Notes: a model not told the origin generated them from the letters alone. A stretch of DNA of 64,000 nucleotides from Thalassotalea_H castellviae (GCF_031846185.1 NZ_JAVRIF010000009.1:100889-164888), one strand, 5' to 3'. Positions 53,035 to 62,317 are shown, numbered from the stretch's first letter. Numbers and translations: made by a program.

Positions 53035-53191
53035 AAAACTAATCCTCTCTCAACAGTGTTGTTTTTATTAAAAATAACACCTCTATTCAAGAAAGGATAG
53101 CCCGTGATCAACATAGCGATAAAAATTTTCTACTTAAAATAACATTAAAAGAGTACGCATACATTTATTCGCTATTTGATTCGAGAAATGA

Positions 53192-53875
53192 TCACCAGTT
53201 CTTCGGCGCAATTAATACTTTTTTACTATTTTCACGTACCATTAAAGCGCTTAAATACTTGACGATTAAAGGATATCTATCAATCAAATTAAAAGGCTCT
53301 GGTAATGTTGAAAGATAATGAAGTATCGGAGCAATTAAAGCATCTGCTATGGATAATTGCTCATTATTAAGTGTATCACTGTGCTTCAGTTCATTTTCAA
53401 TGATCGACAGAGCATCCAGAGCTGGCTGTTGCATTGACTGAACAACATCAAGTCTCACTTTACCCTGCTCTCCTTTAGGAAAAGCAAACTCTAATAAATA
53501 ATCTCTGACAAGGGCTTTATCTAAATAGATAGAAATAATGGCACTAAACGCATCTATTCGTGCCATTTGATGCGCCGAGAAACAGGTTGACACCTTAGGC
53601 ATAAATGTCGCTTGAAGATAACGACAAATCGAAGCAGTTTCACAGAGAATTAACCCTTGATGTTTGATAATGGGAAATTTTCCATACGGGTGTAATTTAA
53701 AGTGTTGCTCGCTTTTTAGCTCCACCAGCTCACCTGAAAACTGTAACCCTGTGCAATAATCAAGCTGATATTCTTCACATAACAACATAATGCTGCGAAC
53801 AAAATTTGAAAAACTGGGGCCAAAAATTTCAATCTGCTTATTATCGTTTGATGGAGCCTGAGAGTGCTGGTTCAT
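53192..53875 (-). CDS. Glutathione S-transferase family protein
   Basis: 227 residues. The N-terminal thioredoxin-like domain has SFVRSIMLLCEEYQLDY, then PYGKFPIIKHQGLILCETASICRYL with the cis-Pro and the E-[ST]-x-x-I glutathione-binding motif. The C-terminal helical domain includes NEQLSIADALIAPILHYLS, the N-capping box region. The substrate is unknown. It is divergent from a TetR regulator, with a perfect palindrome between them, so it is the likely target of that regulator. Confidence 0.85.
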   Translation of the reverse strand: MNQHSQAPSNDNKQIEIFGPSFSNFVRSIMLLCEEYQLDYCTGLQFSGELVELKSEQHFKLHPYGKFPIIKHQGLILCETASICRYLQATFMPKVSTCFSAHQMARIDAFSAIISIYLDKALVRDYLLEFAFPKGEQGKVRLDVVQSMQQPALDALSIIENELKHSDTLNNEQLSIADALIAPILHYLSTLPEPFNLIDRYPLIVKYLSALMVRENSKKVLIAPKNW

Positions 53876-53944
53876 TTTCTATTCCTTTAACTTAATTAAG
53901 TGAAGTCTTATTGATGAATGTAGAGCAAAAATAAAACTTTTAAC

Positions 53945-53964
53945 AATATGTTCAAGAACATATT
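53945..53964. promoter_or_regulatory. 20-bp perfect palindrome, probable TetR operator
   Basis: AATATGTTCAAGAACATATT, arms AATATGTTC and GAACATATT around AA. It lies between the divergent GST and TetR genes, 46 bases before the TetR start. Confidence 0.7.
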
Positions 53965-54009
53965 TTAAATTTATGTGAGACTGTTTAAAAATCTGATTAA
54001 GGCACTATT

Positions 54010-54570
54010 ATGGCGTGGCATAAACATCACAAAAAACAATCAAAAGATAAAATACTGACGAGTGCAGCCGATTTATTTACCCGTTATGGCTTTGAAAAAG
54101 TATCAATAAATCAAGTCATGGAGAATGCTAAATTAACACGTGGGGCGTTTTACGCTCACTTCGCTTCTAAAAGTGAGTTATATGCCCAAGCTATTACCAA
54201 AGCAGGAATATTAGCGAGTAATGATCATCTTAGCCACTGTGACGGTAGCTTAATGGGAATAACTAAGCGTTATTTAAGTGATGAGCATCGCAATGAAACA
54301 GTTAAGCATCTTTGTCCATTAGCATTTTTGGTGACTGATATTAATCAGCAGAATAAAACAGTTAAAGACACTTATACCAATATTTTTAAAGGCTTTGTTG
54401 ACAATGCCAACCAACAAATAAAATGTGATCAAAAAGCCTTACAAGTCGCGACATTGATGATTGGTGGCTTAGCATTATCAAAAGCAATAAATGATCCAGT
54501 ATTGAGTGATGAATTACTTATTGCTTGTCAGGAAGGTATCGCAAACTTAATAAATGCTAATATAAGTTAG
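54010..54570 (+). CDS. TetR/AcrR-family transcriptional regulator
   Basis: 186 residues. The N-terminal helix-turn-helix is complete: KDKILTSAADLFTRYGFEKVSINQVMENAKLTRGAFYAHFASKSELY. The C-terminal ligand domain is helical (VKHLCPLAFLVTDINQQNKTVKDTYTNIF), resembling the AcrR/NemR-like group that has a Cys-Pro segment; the Cys here might sense electrophiles, by analogy to NemR. It probably represses itself and the divergent GST gene through the 20-bp palindrome. Confidence 0.87.
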   Translation: MAWHKHHKKQSKDKILTSAADLFTRYGFEKVSINQVMENAKLTRGAFYAHFASKSELYAQAITKAGILASNDHLSHCDGSLMGITKRYLSDEHRNETVKHLCPLAFLVTDINQQNKTVKDTYTNIFKGFVDNANQQIKCDQKALQVATLMIGGLALSKAINDPVLSDELLIACQEGIANLINANIS

Positions 54571-54610
54571 ACTAATGATCAAAAACAAGATGGCTCATGA
54601 ATATAACGTA

Positions 54611-54940
54611 TTAGTCTTCATCTTCATCAAGGCTTTCACTTAAGTCTTCATCAGGAGCTGTAAACTGGCGATTAGCCATTTTCACTATCACTTCAACATA
54701 AAAAGAATCAGCGCCAGCTGCAACTGCTTCATCAATTGATTTATTAATAGCAGTTAAGTGCACAACATCCGCCGTAGGTTCAGTTAAACCAAATTTGCAA
54801 TCAAAATCCCAATAATCAACACCTTCAGGTAAGGTTTTGTTTCGCTCTCTTTTAATATATTTTTTAATTTCACTTTTAATAGCATCAACTCTACGAGCCG
54901 GTTTAATTTTAGGGTGAGTCAGTTGAAACGTTTTTTTCAT
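54611..54940 (-). CDS. DUF6172 family protein
   Basis: 109 residues: MKKTFQLTHPKIKPARRVDAIKSEIKKYIKRERNK, then DYWDFDCKFG and an acidic tail (ESLDEDED). The N-terminal pattern is that of DUF6172, a cytoplasmic family of gammaproteobacteria with unknown function. It converges on the TetR gene. The identification rests on recalled family pattern. Confidence 0.7.
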   Translation of the reverse strand: MKKTFQLTHPKIKPARRVDAIKSEIKKYIKRERNKTLPEGVDYWDFDCKFGLTEPTADVVHLTAINKSIDEAVAAGADSFYVEVIVKMANRQFTAPDEDLSESLDEDED

Positions 54941-55292
54941 GAAAGTCCTATCTATAATTTTGGTAAAGAATCTACTGGTATGAGCCTAACGAGGCGTATG
55001 GGTATTTTACGCTGTATTTTATCGGATAGCGAACAAAGAACTCACATGCTGTGATTAATTAATTAATCAAGCCAGAGTTACGATTATGCTAAAGAGCTCA
55101 AGTTTTAACTATCAGCACAGCATACTTATACTAAAAACACGACGCTATGACTATTTAAGACACTAGAGCTTTGAGCAAAATCTCTGTTATTGATAGCGAT
55201 AGCCCGTAAATCCTTATTATTTATTTTATCAGTAAGCACTTAAAGTGCCCTTAAAAATAAACTTGTCGGCTCAATCCCTGTGTGAAAAGTAC
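54941..55292. other. 352-bp intergenic region
   Basis: Includes the DUF6172 promoter. A short palindrome GCACTTAAAGTGC lies near 55237-55249. No gene or repeat family is seen. Confidence 0.5.
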
Positions 55293-56228
55293 TTACTGTG
55301 CTTGAAATTTTTTGTAAATATACATGAGGAAAAACAAGAGTAATCCGGCTAAAAGCCCAATGATTCCTTCGATACTCATGGGTACGATCACAGTTGAGAA
55401 CGTCAATTCAAAACGTTGAGTCCAAAGAACCATAGCTTCTACTTTATGATGTAGCCAAGTAAAACTGTGAACTAATATTCCTCCTCCAACTAAGAACATT
55501 GCAACAGTGCCAACAACAGATAAGGTTTTCATTAATACTGGTGCAAACATTAAAATTGAGCGCCCTAAACTACGTTGCAGTGCATTGAACTTACCAGAGA
55601 CTGATTTTCTTAATAAATATAATCCCAAATCATCAAGTTTGACAATGGCAGCAACAAAGCCATAAACGCCGATAGTAAAGGCAATAGCCAAACCAGAAAC
55701 GACCATAATTTGTGTTTGAAAAGCTGCTTCTTTAACAGAGCCTAAGACAATCACAATGATCTCTGCCGACAAGATAAAGTCTGTTCTAATCGCGCCTTTA
55801 ATTTTATTTTTTTCAAATACAACTAAATCGACACTTTCGTCAGCAATATTTTTTAGCTTCTCTTGGTGAGCTTCTTGCAATTTTTCTTTATTTAAAAGGA
55901 ACTGATGGGTTATTTTTTCAGCGCCTTCATAACATAAAAACAACCCTCCCAAGACCATTAACACGGTAATTAAAGGGGGATATATCGCGCTAATTAATAA
56001 TGCTGCTGGCACCAAGATAAACTTGTTAAGAAATGAGCCTTTTGCAACCGCCCAAACAACCGGTAACTCCCTATCTGCTTTCACACCGGAGACTTGTTCA
56101 GCATTTAAAGCAAGATCATCACCTAATACTCCGGCGGTCTTTTTCGCTGCAACTTTCGATAAAATTGCAACATCATCTAACACTGTCGCAATATCATCAA
56201 TGAGTACTAATAAACTTGAGCCTGCCAC
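55293..56228 (-). CDS. DUF808 family membrane protein (YedI-like)
   Basis: Inner-membrane protein of 311 residues with about six helices. Family features: N-terminal AGSSLLVLIDDIATVLDDVAILSKVAAKKTAGVLGDDLALNA, VVFEKNKIKGAIRTDFILSAEI, and GGGILVHSFTWLHH. These are the DUF808/YedI pattern. Function unknown; a transport role is often guessed but not shown. Monocistronic. Confidence 0.85.
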   Translation of the reverse strand: MAGSSLLVLIDDIATVLDDVAILSKVAAKKTAGVLGDDLALNAEQVSGVKADRELPVVWAVAKGSFLNKFILVPAALLISAIYPPLITVLMVLGGLFLCYEGAEKITHQFLLNKEKLQEAHQEKLKNIADESVDLVVFEKNKIKGAIRTDFILSAEIIVIVLGSVKEAAFQTQIMVVSGLAIAFTIGVYGFVAAIVKLDDLGLYLLRKSVSGKFNALQRSLGRSILMFAPVLMKTLSVVGTVAMFLVGGGILVHSFTWLHHKVEAMVLWTQRFELTFSTVIVPMSIEGIIGLLAGLLLFFLMYIYKKFQAQ

Positions 56229-56346
56229 ACGCTTCCTTATTTATAATAAGTAAAACTACAAAATTTAAACTGCTAAATACTTATAACATCTATTAGCCAT
56301 TCTCCCAATTTCTTTGCACTATTTATTGCATTATTAAAAAACCAGT

Positions 56347-56370
56347 TGTACCATTACATCAAGAGGTACA
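56347..56370. promoter_or_regulatory. Inverted repeat before the YtrA-type regulator
   Basis: TGTACC (56347-56352) and GGTACA (56365-56370), 12-base spacer, 19 bases before the ATG at 56389. Resembles the dyad in the fadR-nhaB promoter. Autoregulation is inferred. Confidence 0.5.
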
Positions 56371-56388
56371 CCAAAAAATAATGTGATT

Positions 56389-56769
56389 ATGGAAATAGTA
56401 ATTAATATTGAAGATCCAACACCTTTGTTTACTCAGCTTGTTGAGCAAATAAAACAAGCAGTCAAAGATAAAAAAATCAAACCCGGTGACCCCCTACCTT
56501 CAATTAGACAACTTGCCAATGATTTAGAAGTAAATAGTAAAACCGTTGCCAAAGCTTATCGATTGCTCGAAAGAGATTCTGTAATACAGGCGAAAGGTTA
56601 TCGAGGCACTTTTATTCATGAAGATGCAGTTAAAAACAGTGATTTTGATATTAATCAATGGATCACAACTCAACTCGAAGAGTCAGTTGCTTTACTTAAA
56701 AAATCAGGAGCAACTGATTCCGAAATAAGAATAGCGTTCACTAATGTGATGAACAATAACAAATATTAA
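56389..56769 (+). CDS. GntR-family regulator, YtrA type
   Basis: 126 residues: an N-terminal winged helix (PTPLFTQLVEQIKQAVKDKKIKPGDPLPSIRQLANDLEVNSKTVAKAYRLLERDSVIQAKGYRG) and a short helical tail of about 50 residues, the YtrA subfamily plan. Such regulators usually repress an adjacent ABC transporter operon. Here only a membrane protein follows, nine bases downstream, and no ATPase gene is present. A GTG two codons upstream is an alternative start. Confidence 0.85.
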   Translation: MEIVINIEDPTPLFTQLVEQIKQAVKDKKIKPGDPLPSIRQLANDLEVNSKTVAKAYRLLERDSVIQAKGYRGTFIHEDAVKNSDFDINQWITTQLEESVALLKKSGATDSEIRIAFTNVMNNNKY

Positions 56770-56778
56770 GGAACAATT

Positions 56779-57639
56779 ATGAGCATGTCTATTATTCTAC
56801 TTTTAGTAGTGATCAGCCAAGTTTGGCTGCTCTCGTATTTTTATCCAAAACAAGTAGTTAAACGCATTAATTATGTGTTAACTCATTGTCCTGAGCAAGA
56901 TTATCCCAAGCTCTATCCGGTACCTGCAAAACGAATTCATACTATTAAACTTGTTTATCAGACGATGAACTATTTATTTATGATGATTGGCGCAGGATTA
57001 ATTTTTTATTTTACTTATATCGTTCCCGATTATAGAGCACACATCAATATTCTGGATGATTTACCGTTATTATTTGGTATTGCGCAATTTATACCCTTAT
57101 TTATCCTAGAACTGCTTGGCTACAAACATTTAAAGTTAATGCGACAGCAAAATACGCAAACAAATCGAACTGCTGAATTGCAACCAAGACTTTTATTTAA
57201 TTTTGTCTCGCCTTTTTATTTAGCGTTAGCAGTATTAACTTATTTAAGCTTTATCATTTATGAATTATTTCTATGTGATTTTATATTAAATGTTGATGCG
57301 GCAATTAAAATTGGTACAGTGACTCTCACCAATATCATGTTTATCGCAATTGGTATGGCTAATTTATACGGTAAAAAACGTGACCCATACCAGGAGAATA
57401 CAGATAGAAATAAACAAACAAAATTTGTATTAGAGTCTTTTGTTTTTATCAGTATTTTTATGACAATATATTTAATGATGCATTCTTGGGTAAATATTTA
57501 TGAATTAAATATTCTTGAAGTGTTAATAAATAGTCTTTATTTTCAAGTATTAGCCTTGTTCAGTATTGGCGCATTATTGGGACGCTTCAAGGTTAATGAA
57601 TTGAATTTTAATGTTTATAAAGCAGACAAAATTGCGTAA
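56779..57639 (+). CDS. Integral membrane protein downstream of YtrA-type regulator
   Basis: 286 residues with six or seven hydrophobic helices, the first at the N-terminus. Basic loops such as KHLKLMRQQNTQTNRT and YGKKRDPYQENTDRNKQTK lie on one side. No family is recognised. Spacing of nine bases with AAGGAAC as ribosome site shows that it is in one operon with the regulator. By position it may be the only target of that regulator. Confidence 0.7.
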   Translation: MSMSIILLLVVISQVWLLSYFYPKQVVKRINYVLTHCPEQDYPKLYPVPAKRIHTIKLVYQTMNYLFMMIGAGLIFYFTYIVPDYRAHINILDDLPLLFGIAQFIPLFILELLGYKHLKLMRQQNTQTNRTAELQPRLLFNFVSPFYLALAVLTYLSFIIYELFLCDFILNVDAAIKIGTVTLTNIMFIAIGMANLYGKKRDPYQENTDRNKQTKFVLESFVFISIFMTIYLMMHSWVNIYELNILEVLINSLYFQVLALFSIGALLGRFKVNELNFNVYKADKIA

Positions 57640-57653
57640 TCCATGCTTTAAGT

Positions 57654-57688
57654 AATAAAAAAGGATATTTCTTTTGAGAAATATCCTT
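57654..57688 (-). terminator. Rho-independent terminator of efpL
   Basis: 11-bp stem AAGGATATTTC (57661-57671) with GAAATATCCTT (57678-57688). On the minus strand it is followed by TTTTTT. Confidence 0.85.
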
Positions 57689-57723
57689 CAATCAATTTCA
57701 TAGTTAATAATTCTATAAAAATG

Positions 57724-58296
57724 TTATTTATCAGCACGGCCCATAAATTTACGTTCTTCGGTATTAATTTTAATTCTATCACCGGTCGATATATGTTCAG
57801 GAACTTGTACCGTTAAACCCGTTGATAAAATAGCAGGCTTGGTTCTAGCTGTTGCAGAGCCGCCTTTTATTGAGGGATCTGTTTCAACAATTTCAAGTTC
57901 AACACTTGCCGGTACATCAACACCTACAGGTGAACCATCAACAAGAATAACTGACAAACCTTCTGTCGCTTCAGTAATAAAAACCACTTCATCTTCAATC
58001 GAAGATTTATTCAAATTATATGGCGTATAGTCTTCATTATCCATAAAGACATATTCATCACCATCAATATAAGAGAACATTGCCGCACGACGACTTAAAT
58101 CAGCAAAATTAAGCATGTCTGAGTCTTTAAAAGTTTCATCAACTTTTCCACCAGTGACCACATCGTACATTCTCATACGATATAAACTGCCACCTGCTCT
58201 TCCTTGTGGAACAGAACGTTCAATGTCTTTAACAATTAACACTTTACCATTGTGTTCAATCGCTGCATTTTTTTTAATATCACTCGCCTTTGGCAT
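57724..58296 (-). CDS. efpL: Elongation factor P-like protein EfpL (YeiP)
   Basis: 190 residues, exactly the usual YeiP length. It starts MPKASDIKKNAAIEHNGKVL, then DIERSVPQGRAGGSLYRMRMYDV, where the tip loop carries Arg, not the modified Lys of EF-P. The C-terminal OB domain has RTKPAILSTGLTVQVPEHISTGDRIKIN. EfpL relieves ribosome stalling at certain proline-containing motifs. The frame is open to 58374, but the first 26 residues do not belong to the family. Ends at a terminator. Confidence 0.9.
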   Translation of the reverse strand: MPKASDIKKNAAIEHNGKVLIVKDIERSVPQGRAGGSLYRMRMYDVVTGGKVDETFKDSDMLNFADLSRRAAMFSYIDGDEYVFMDNEDYTPYNLNKSSIEDEVVFITEATEGLSVILVDGSPVGVDVPASVELEIVETDPSIKGGSATARTKPAILSTGLTVQVPEHISTGDRIKINTEERKFMGRADK

Positions 58297-58414
58297 AAAG
58301 TTTTTCTCTATAAAATAAATTAAATGGAAAATACCACGTTTAGTTGTTTTATCAAGCGCTAATGCATTTCTCACATGCTTTAAATCAATAAAATGACATT
58401 ATTACTATAAAAAA

Positions 58415-59341
58415 CTAAACGGTTTCATCAGTCAAAATATAATCCAAACCACCGGTGATTACTGCCACTTGCGCTAAATTACATTGCTGACTCGAAACTT
58501 TAGGGCTGTCTGGATAGACTTCGGTTGTCGTAACAAATTTAGCATCAGATAACCCCATACATAATCCATATTCTCTTGCCGAATAATTTATCACGCCAGG
58601 TTGCGTAACGGGGCTGCCAATCAATTGACTATTTTCATCTGCAGCGGCAATATGGGTAACTTTTTTCACATTCTCAATTATCGCTTTTTGAAAATCTGCT
58701 TGTGGTTCAAGCGTATTTCCCACTAAATAAAAACCATCTGGAATATTCCAGTTATCATGCACAGTCGCATCACGAGCAGCAAGCGCAGGTCTAAACTCAG
58801 CATTATCAGAGTCGGTAGTTTCATGTAAATCAAAATGAGCAAATAACGAAACCTTTAACGATGATAAGTAAGAGATTAAAGCAGCAGACTCTTCTGCTGG
58901 ACTGTTCTTATAGAAAGACCGATTTGGATCGATTGCATTAGGGTTCCAACGGTTGATTGTTTCATATCCCCATGGACTCAAACACGGCGCAACCAGAAAG
59001 TTAAAAGCTGACTCATATCTGTGTGCATGTTCTTTAGCAAAAAGCAAAGCGCCTTGTACGCCGCTTGTTTCATAACCATGCACACCTCCTGTGACAAGCA
59101 CGGTTTTTTTAGCGTGATCAAATGTTTTGCTTTTTAAAATAAACAAGGGGTAACGTTGTTCATCAATGGGCAAAGCACCATATTGTTGAATCTCAAAATC
59201 ACTCTTTAAGGCATTAATTTTCGTGATCACTTCATCATAATATGAACGTTTCACTGATTGAAGAGCAAACCATTGCTGCTTCTCTTCATTTCCCCATGGT
59301 TTTCCTTGTTTACCAATAGGGTAAGCTTGCTGTTTATTCAT
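58415..59341 (-). CDS. M14-family zinc carboxypeptidase-like protein
   Basis: 308 residues. The zinc-binding motif HxxE is in VTGGVHGYETSG, and the third ligand His in AHFDLHETTD (H-x-D-x-H-E). NRWNPNAIDPNRSFYKN is the substrate Arg region of M14. The acid near the end is in TTTEVYPDSP. This places it in the M14 group related to succinylglutamate desuccinylase/aspartoacylase and to gamma-D-glutamyl carboxypeptidases. No signal peptide, so cytoplasmic. The substrate is unknown. Monocistronic. Confidence 0.8.
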   Translation of the reverse strand: MNKQQAYPIGKQGKPWGNEEKQQWFALQSVKRSYYDEVITKINALKSDFEIQQYGALPIDEQRYPLFILKSKTFDHAKKTVLVTGGVHGYETSGVQGALLFAKEHAHRYESAFNFLVAPCLSPWGYETINRWNPNAIDPNRSFYKNSPAEESAALISYLSSLKVSLFAHFDLHETTDSDNAEFRPALAARDATVHDNWNIPDGFYLVGNTLEPQADFQKAIIENVKKVTHIAAADENSQLIGSPVTQPGVINYSAREYGLCMGLSDAKFVTTTEVYPDSPKVSSQQCNLAQVAVITGGLDYILTDETV

Positions 59342-59557
59342 TTATCGCCTTATGTATACGGATTTGATGCATTAATTTTCGAGAGTTTAGCGATTAAAAA
59401 GTGGATTATCAAACTGATCTATTTTAATTGGATTAAATACCACAACTAAATGGGAATGAAAATTTATCATGAAAAGAGAATAAAAGTGGAATAAGCGCAC
59501 TGAAAAATATTAATACGCTTTTATCACGTTTAAGTATTAATGAGCGTACAGTTAATA

Positions 59558-59764
59558 TTAAAGGTCGATATTGTTCTGTTCATCTTCATCTTCATCCTCT
59601 TCCTCGTCATCGTCGATAATATCAGGAGTAACGGTATCAACCACTTCAATAGCCCCTCCTACAACGACAGATGCAACACCAACCGTGGCCGTAACGACAG
59701 TACAACCTGTTTGTAAAATAAGTAGCAACGGGATAAAAATGAAAATTATCGTCAAACGTGCCAT
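59558..59764 (-). CDS. Small lipoprotein with polyacidic tail
   Basis: 68 residues. A lipobox ends at Cys21 (ILQTGC). The mature part has a Gly/Val-rich zipper-like stretch (TATVGVASVVVGGAIEVVD) and then 12 acidic residues of 14 (DDDEEEDEDEDE). The acidic tail is coded by GAT/GAA/GAG repeats that could expand by slippage. Family unknown; similar small Gly/Val lipoproteins occur in related bacteria. A frame on the plus strand over it (poly-Ser) is its shadow. Confidence 0.7.
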   Translation of the reverse strand: MARLTIIFIFIPLLLILQTGCTVVTATVGVASVVVGGAIEVVDTVTPDIIDDDEEEDEDEDEQNNIDL

Positions 59765-60000
59765 TGGGCTTTCTCAGTTAACATTGAAATTTAGTGACAC
59801 AAAGAATATCCGAATTTCAATAAAATAACACCTAACATGAATAAGACAAAAACAACTTTCCGATTGTTGTTAGATCGGCTTCTAGCAAAAAAGGTAAATT
59901 CAATAGATAAATTAAATTCATCAATAACCTTCACACTTTCTATCATTGTGTGGTAAAAACACTGACTGAATCTTTTTTGTTAAATTAAAATTGGAATTGA

Positions 60001-60915
60001 ATGGTGGCTACTTCAAAGGCAAAAAAACTCCCTCCCTTGCATTTGCTTTCGATATTTGAATCTTCTGCCCGCTTAGAAAGTTTTAAATTAGCGAGTGAAG
60101 AACTTTTTCTAACGCCTTCTGCCGTTAGCCACCAAATCAAATCATTAGAAGAATATATTGGTACCTCATTATTTATTCGAAAAAGCAGAGGTGTGAAATT
60201 AAACTCAGCCGGAAAATTATACTTAAACTATATTCAACAAGGCCTCGACCAAATTGAACAAGGTACAAAAGCAGTTAAACGAAAGTACTTATCTCCGAAC
60301 CTAAAAATTTCAACCTTTGCCACTATGGCAACTAACGTCATTTTGCCCCAATTAGGATTATTTCAACAAGCACATCCAGAGATAGGAATTCGAATTGAAA
60401 CGGGATTAGACCTCACTGACTTTCGTTATGAAGACTTTGATTTAGCGATTAGAATAGGTAACGGTGATTGGCCAAATGTCAGCATGAAAAAACTGCTTGA
60501 TATTAAAGTTGCCGCTCTATGCTCTCAAGAATTTGCCGATAAACATCAATTAACATCGATAGAGCAAATAAAAAACATTCCTTTAATTGATTTAACTAGC
60601 ATGGATAACATTTGGCAAACTTGGGCGGAGGCCGCAGGTCTTGAAAACATAAATGTCGAGCATAATTTAACCTTTAGCAGTTACGAATCATCCTTACATG
60701 CTGCCGAGCAAGGCTTGGGACTATGTTTGGCATTAATGCCTATTGAAAACTCGCTAGTAAATCGAAAAGTATTAATAGATCCTTTTAATAAAACCGTCCC
60801 TTTTGGTCGAGCTCTCTACGCAGTTTACCGTGATGAAGACAAAGACAGGCATGATATTCAATGCTTCTTAAATTGGTTGATTAAATCTCCAAATATGATT
60901 GAGTCAGATGGGTAA
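60001..60915 (+). CDS. LysR-family transcriptional regulator (GcvA-like)
   Basis: 304 residues. The HTH is LHLLSIFESSARLESFKLASEELFLTPSAVSHQIKSLEEYIGTSLFIRKSRGVKLNSAGK. The effector domain begins LKISTFATMATNVILPQLGLFQQAHPEI and contains DFDLAIRIGNGDWPNVSMKKL, the GcvA/AmpR-like pattern. No divergent gene is immediately next to it, so the target is unclear. No membrane or other domains. Confidence 0.87.
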   Translation: MVATSKAKKLPPLHLLSIFESSARLESFKLASEELFLTPSAVSHQIKSLEEYIGTSLFIRKSRGVKLNSAGKLYLNYIQQGLDQIEQGTKAVKRKYLSPNLKISTFATMATNVILPQLGLFQQAHPEIGIRIETGLDLTDFRYEDFDLAIRIGNGDWPNVSMKKLLDIKVAALCSQEFADKHQLTSIEQIKNIPLIDLTSMDNIWQTWAEAAGLENINVEHNLTFSSYESSLHAAEQGLGLCLALMPIENSLVNRKVLIDPFNKTVPFGRALYAVYRDEDKDRHDIQCFLNWLIKSPNMIESDG

Positions 60916-61039
60916 TATTAAGCATTTATTAAGTGAATGAAATTCACCTTTAGTGTGAATATAATCCTTTTGAAACTAGTCTAATTTATCACTAACATAC
61001 TTGCATCAATAAATTACTGAAGTGAAGTTAGAGGGAATT

Positions 61040-61333
61040 ATGCTTTTATCAATGATTAAATATCTTTATCGCGTGTTATCAACGTTAATCGTTTTTATAC
61101 CTATAACACTCAATGTTATGTACCCTTCGAGCATTATCAATTCATTGCTCTATATCCCAGTATTATCATTAAGCTTAGCACTACTTTTCATCTATTTTGA
61201 AAAGCAAATCACACAATATTACTGGTCGATAAAAAAGCAATCATTCACAAACATTGAGCGTTCAAACGAAAAAGCATTGAGCGAAAAATTTTTCTTATGT
61301 GAAATTTGCAAAGTCAATAACTTACTTAAATAA
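61040..61333 (+). CDS. Small membrane protein of unknown function
   Basis: 97 residues with two predicted membrane helices (LSTLIVFIPITLNVMYP and LLYIPVLSLSLALLFIYFE) and a cytoplasmic tail containing Cys-x2-Cys (CEICKVNN). The ATG at 61040 has GAGGG seven bases upstream; the GTG at 61022 is rejected. Its last 12 bases overlap the end of the convergent WD40 lipoprotein gene. No family is recognised. Confidence 0.6.
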   Translation: MLLSMIKYLYRVLSTLIVFIPITLNVMYPSSIINSLLYIPVLSLSLALLFIYFEKQITQYYWSIKKQSFTNIERSNEKALSEKFFLCEICKVNNLLK

Positions 61334-62317
61334 CGGTGCTGGCCATAACTCTAATACAGCATCAGAACTTAGTGTTATTACATCATTTTGTTCATTTACA
61401 GCAAAGTCTAATACGGTACTGCCAAAATTATAAGCTTTAATTTCTCCTTGGCTTATTTCGTTACCTGACATGACATCCCATAAAGAAATTTGATATTTTG
61501 ATGAAGAGGTTAATAATTTTTTCGCTCCAGAGATGAAAATCGCTTCTCTAAAGTATCGGTTGCGTTCGAAATAGCTCAACGATGAAATTTCTTGACCTTT
61601 ATTTAAAGAAAAAAATGTTTGATTATTGAGAGCATCTGACACAAATAACCGCTGTGATAAGTCATCAAACGCTAAACTGGTGATGCGAAAAGGTTGCTCA
61701 TTACTCCAAATCACTTTCCCAGAAGCTAGATCCCACTTTATGGCTTGACCATCGAGTGAAGCAGATACTAATTTTTGTTCATTGTCACTAAAGATCAAAT
61801 GATTAACGGGCCCATCGTGTAAAGCGAACTGAGATCTCAGACCATTAGTTATATCTACAACAACGACACTGCCTTCCGTTAAACCAATAATAACCTTATT
61901 ACCGATTGAGTTAATTAAAATTTGACTAATTTCAGCGTCACGATCAAAGCCATTAACTTCCCAGGTAAGCGGTTTATGTTTTGAGTTAACAGATAGTAGT
62001 GTTACTGAGTGTTTACCTGCAACAGCAAGCCACTGCTGATTATTCGATAACACCACATAATATTGCTGTTGTGGAAACAGAGAACTCGGCCACTGTTTAA
62101 TAAGCGTATAATTTGAGTTTTGCCAAAGTGATAGATTATTTTTAATATCTAGAATAACTGAATATTGACCATCATTTGACAAATCACCATCAATTAAAGC
62201 CGCCTGCGTAAGTTGGTGATGTTCATTAGCAAGTAACAAATTAGGTTTTTCACACCCTAAAAGTAATACGCTTAATAGCAGTGTGAGTACAAAGAGTAAC
62301 GTTTGATATATTTTCAT
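61322..62317 (-). CDS. WD40-repeat lipoprotein
   Basis: 331 residues. A lipobox ends at Cys22 (LLLGC-EK), so it is anchored in the outer or inner membrane facing the periplasm. The mature part is a beta-propeller of WD40-like blades: SNDGQYSVILDIKNNLSLWQ, GPVNHLIFSDNEQKLVSASLDGQAIKWD, SLWDVMSGNE and ITLSSDAVLELW. Such propellers mediate protein contacts; the partner is unknown. The frame is open to 62338; ATG 62317 (MKIYQTLL) gives the proper signal peptide. Confidence 0.82.
   Translation of the reverse strand: MKIYQTLLFVLTLLLSVLLLGCEKPNLLLANEHHQLTQAALIDGDLSNDGQYSVILDIKNNLSLWQNSNYTLIKQWPSSLFPQQQYYVVLSNNQQWLAVAGKHSVTLLSVNSKHKPLTWEVNGFDRDAEISQILINSIGNKVIIGLTEGSVVVVDITNGLRSQFALHDGPVNHLIFSDNEQKLVSASLDGQAIKWDLASGKVIWSNEQPFRITSLAFDDLSQRLFVSDALNNQTFFSLNKGQEISSLSYFERNRYFREAIFISGAKKLLTSSSKYQISLWDVMSGNEISQGEIKAYNFGSTVLDFAVNEQNDVITLSSDAVLELWPAPLFK

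Noticed and set aside
59571..59828. Poly-serine open frame on the plus strand
   Set aside because: It is the reverse reading of the acidic tail of the small lipoprotein.
59837..59956. 39-codon open frame starting MNKTKTTF
   Set aside because: No ribosome site, no recognisable features; likely chance in the LysR promoter region.
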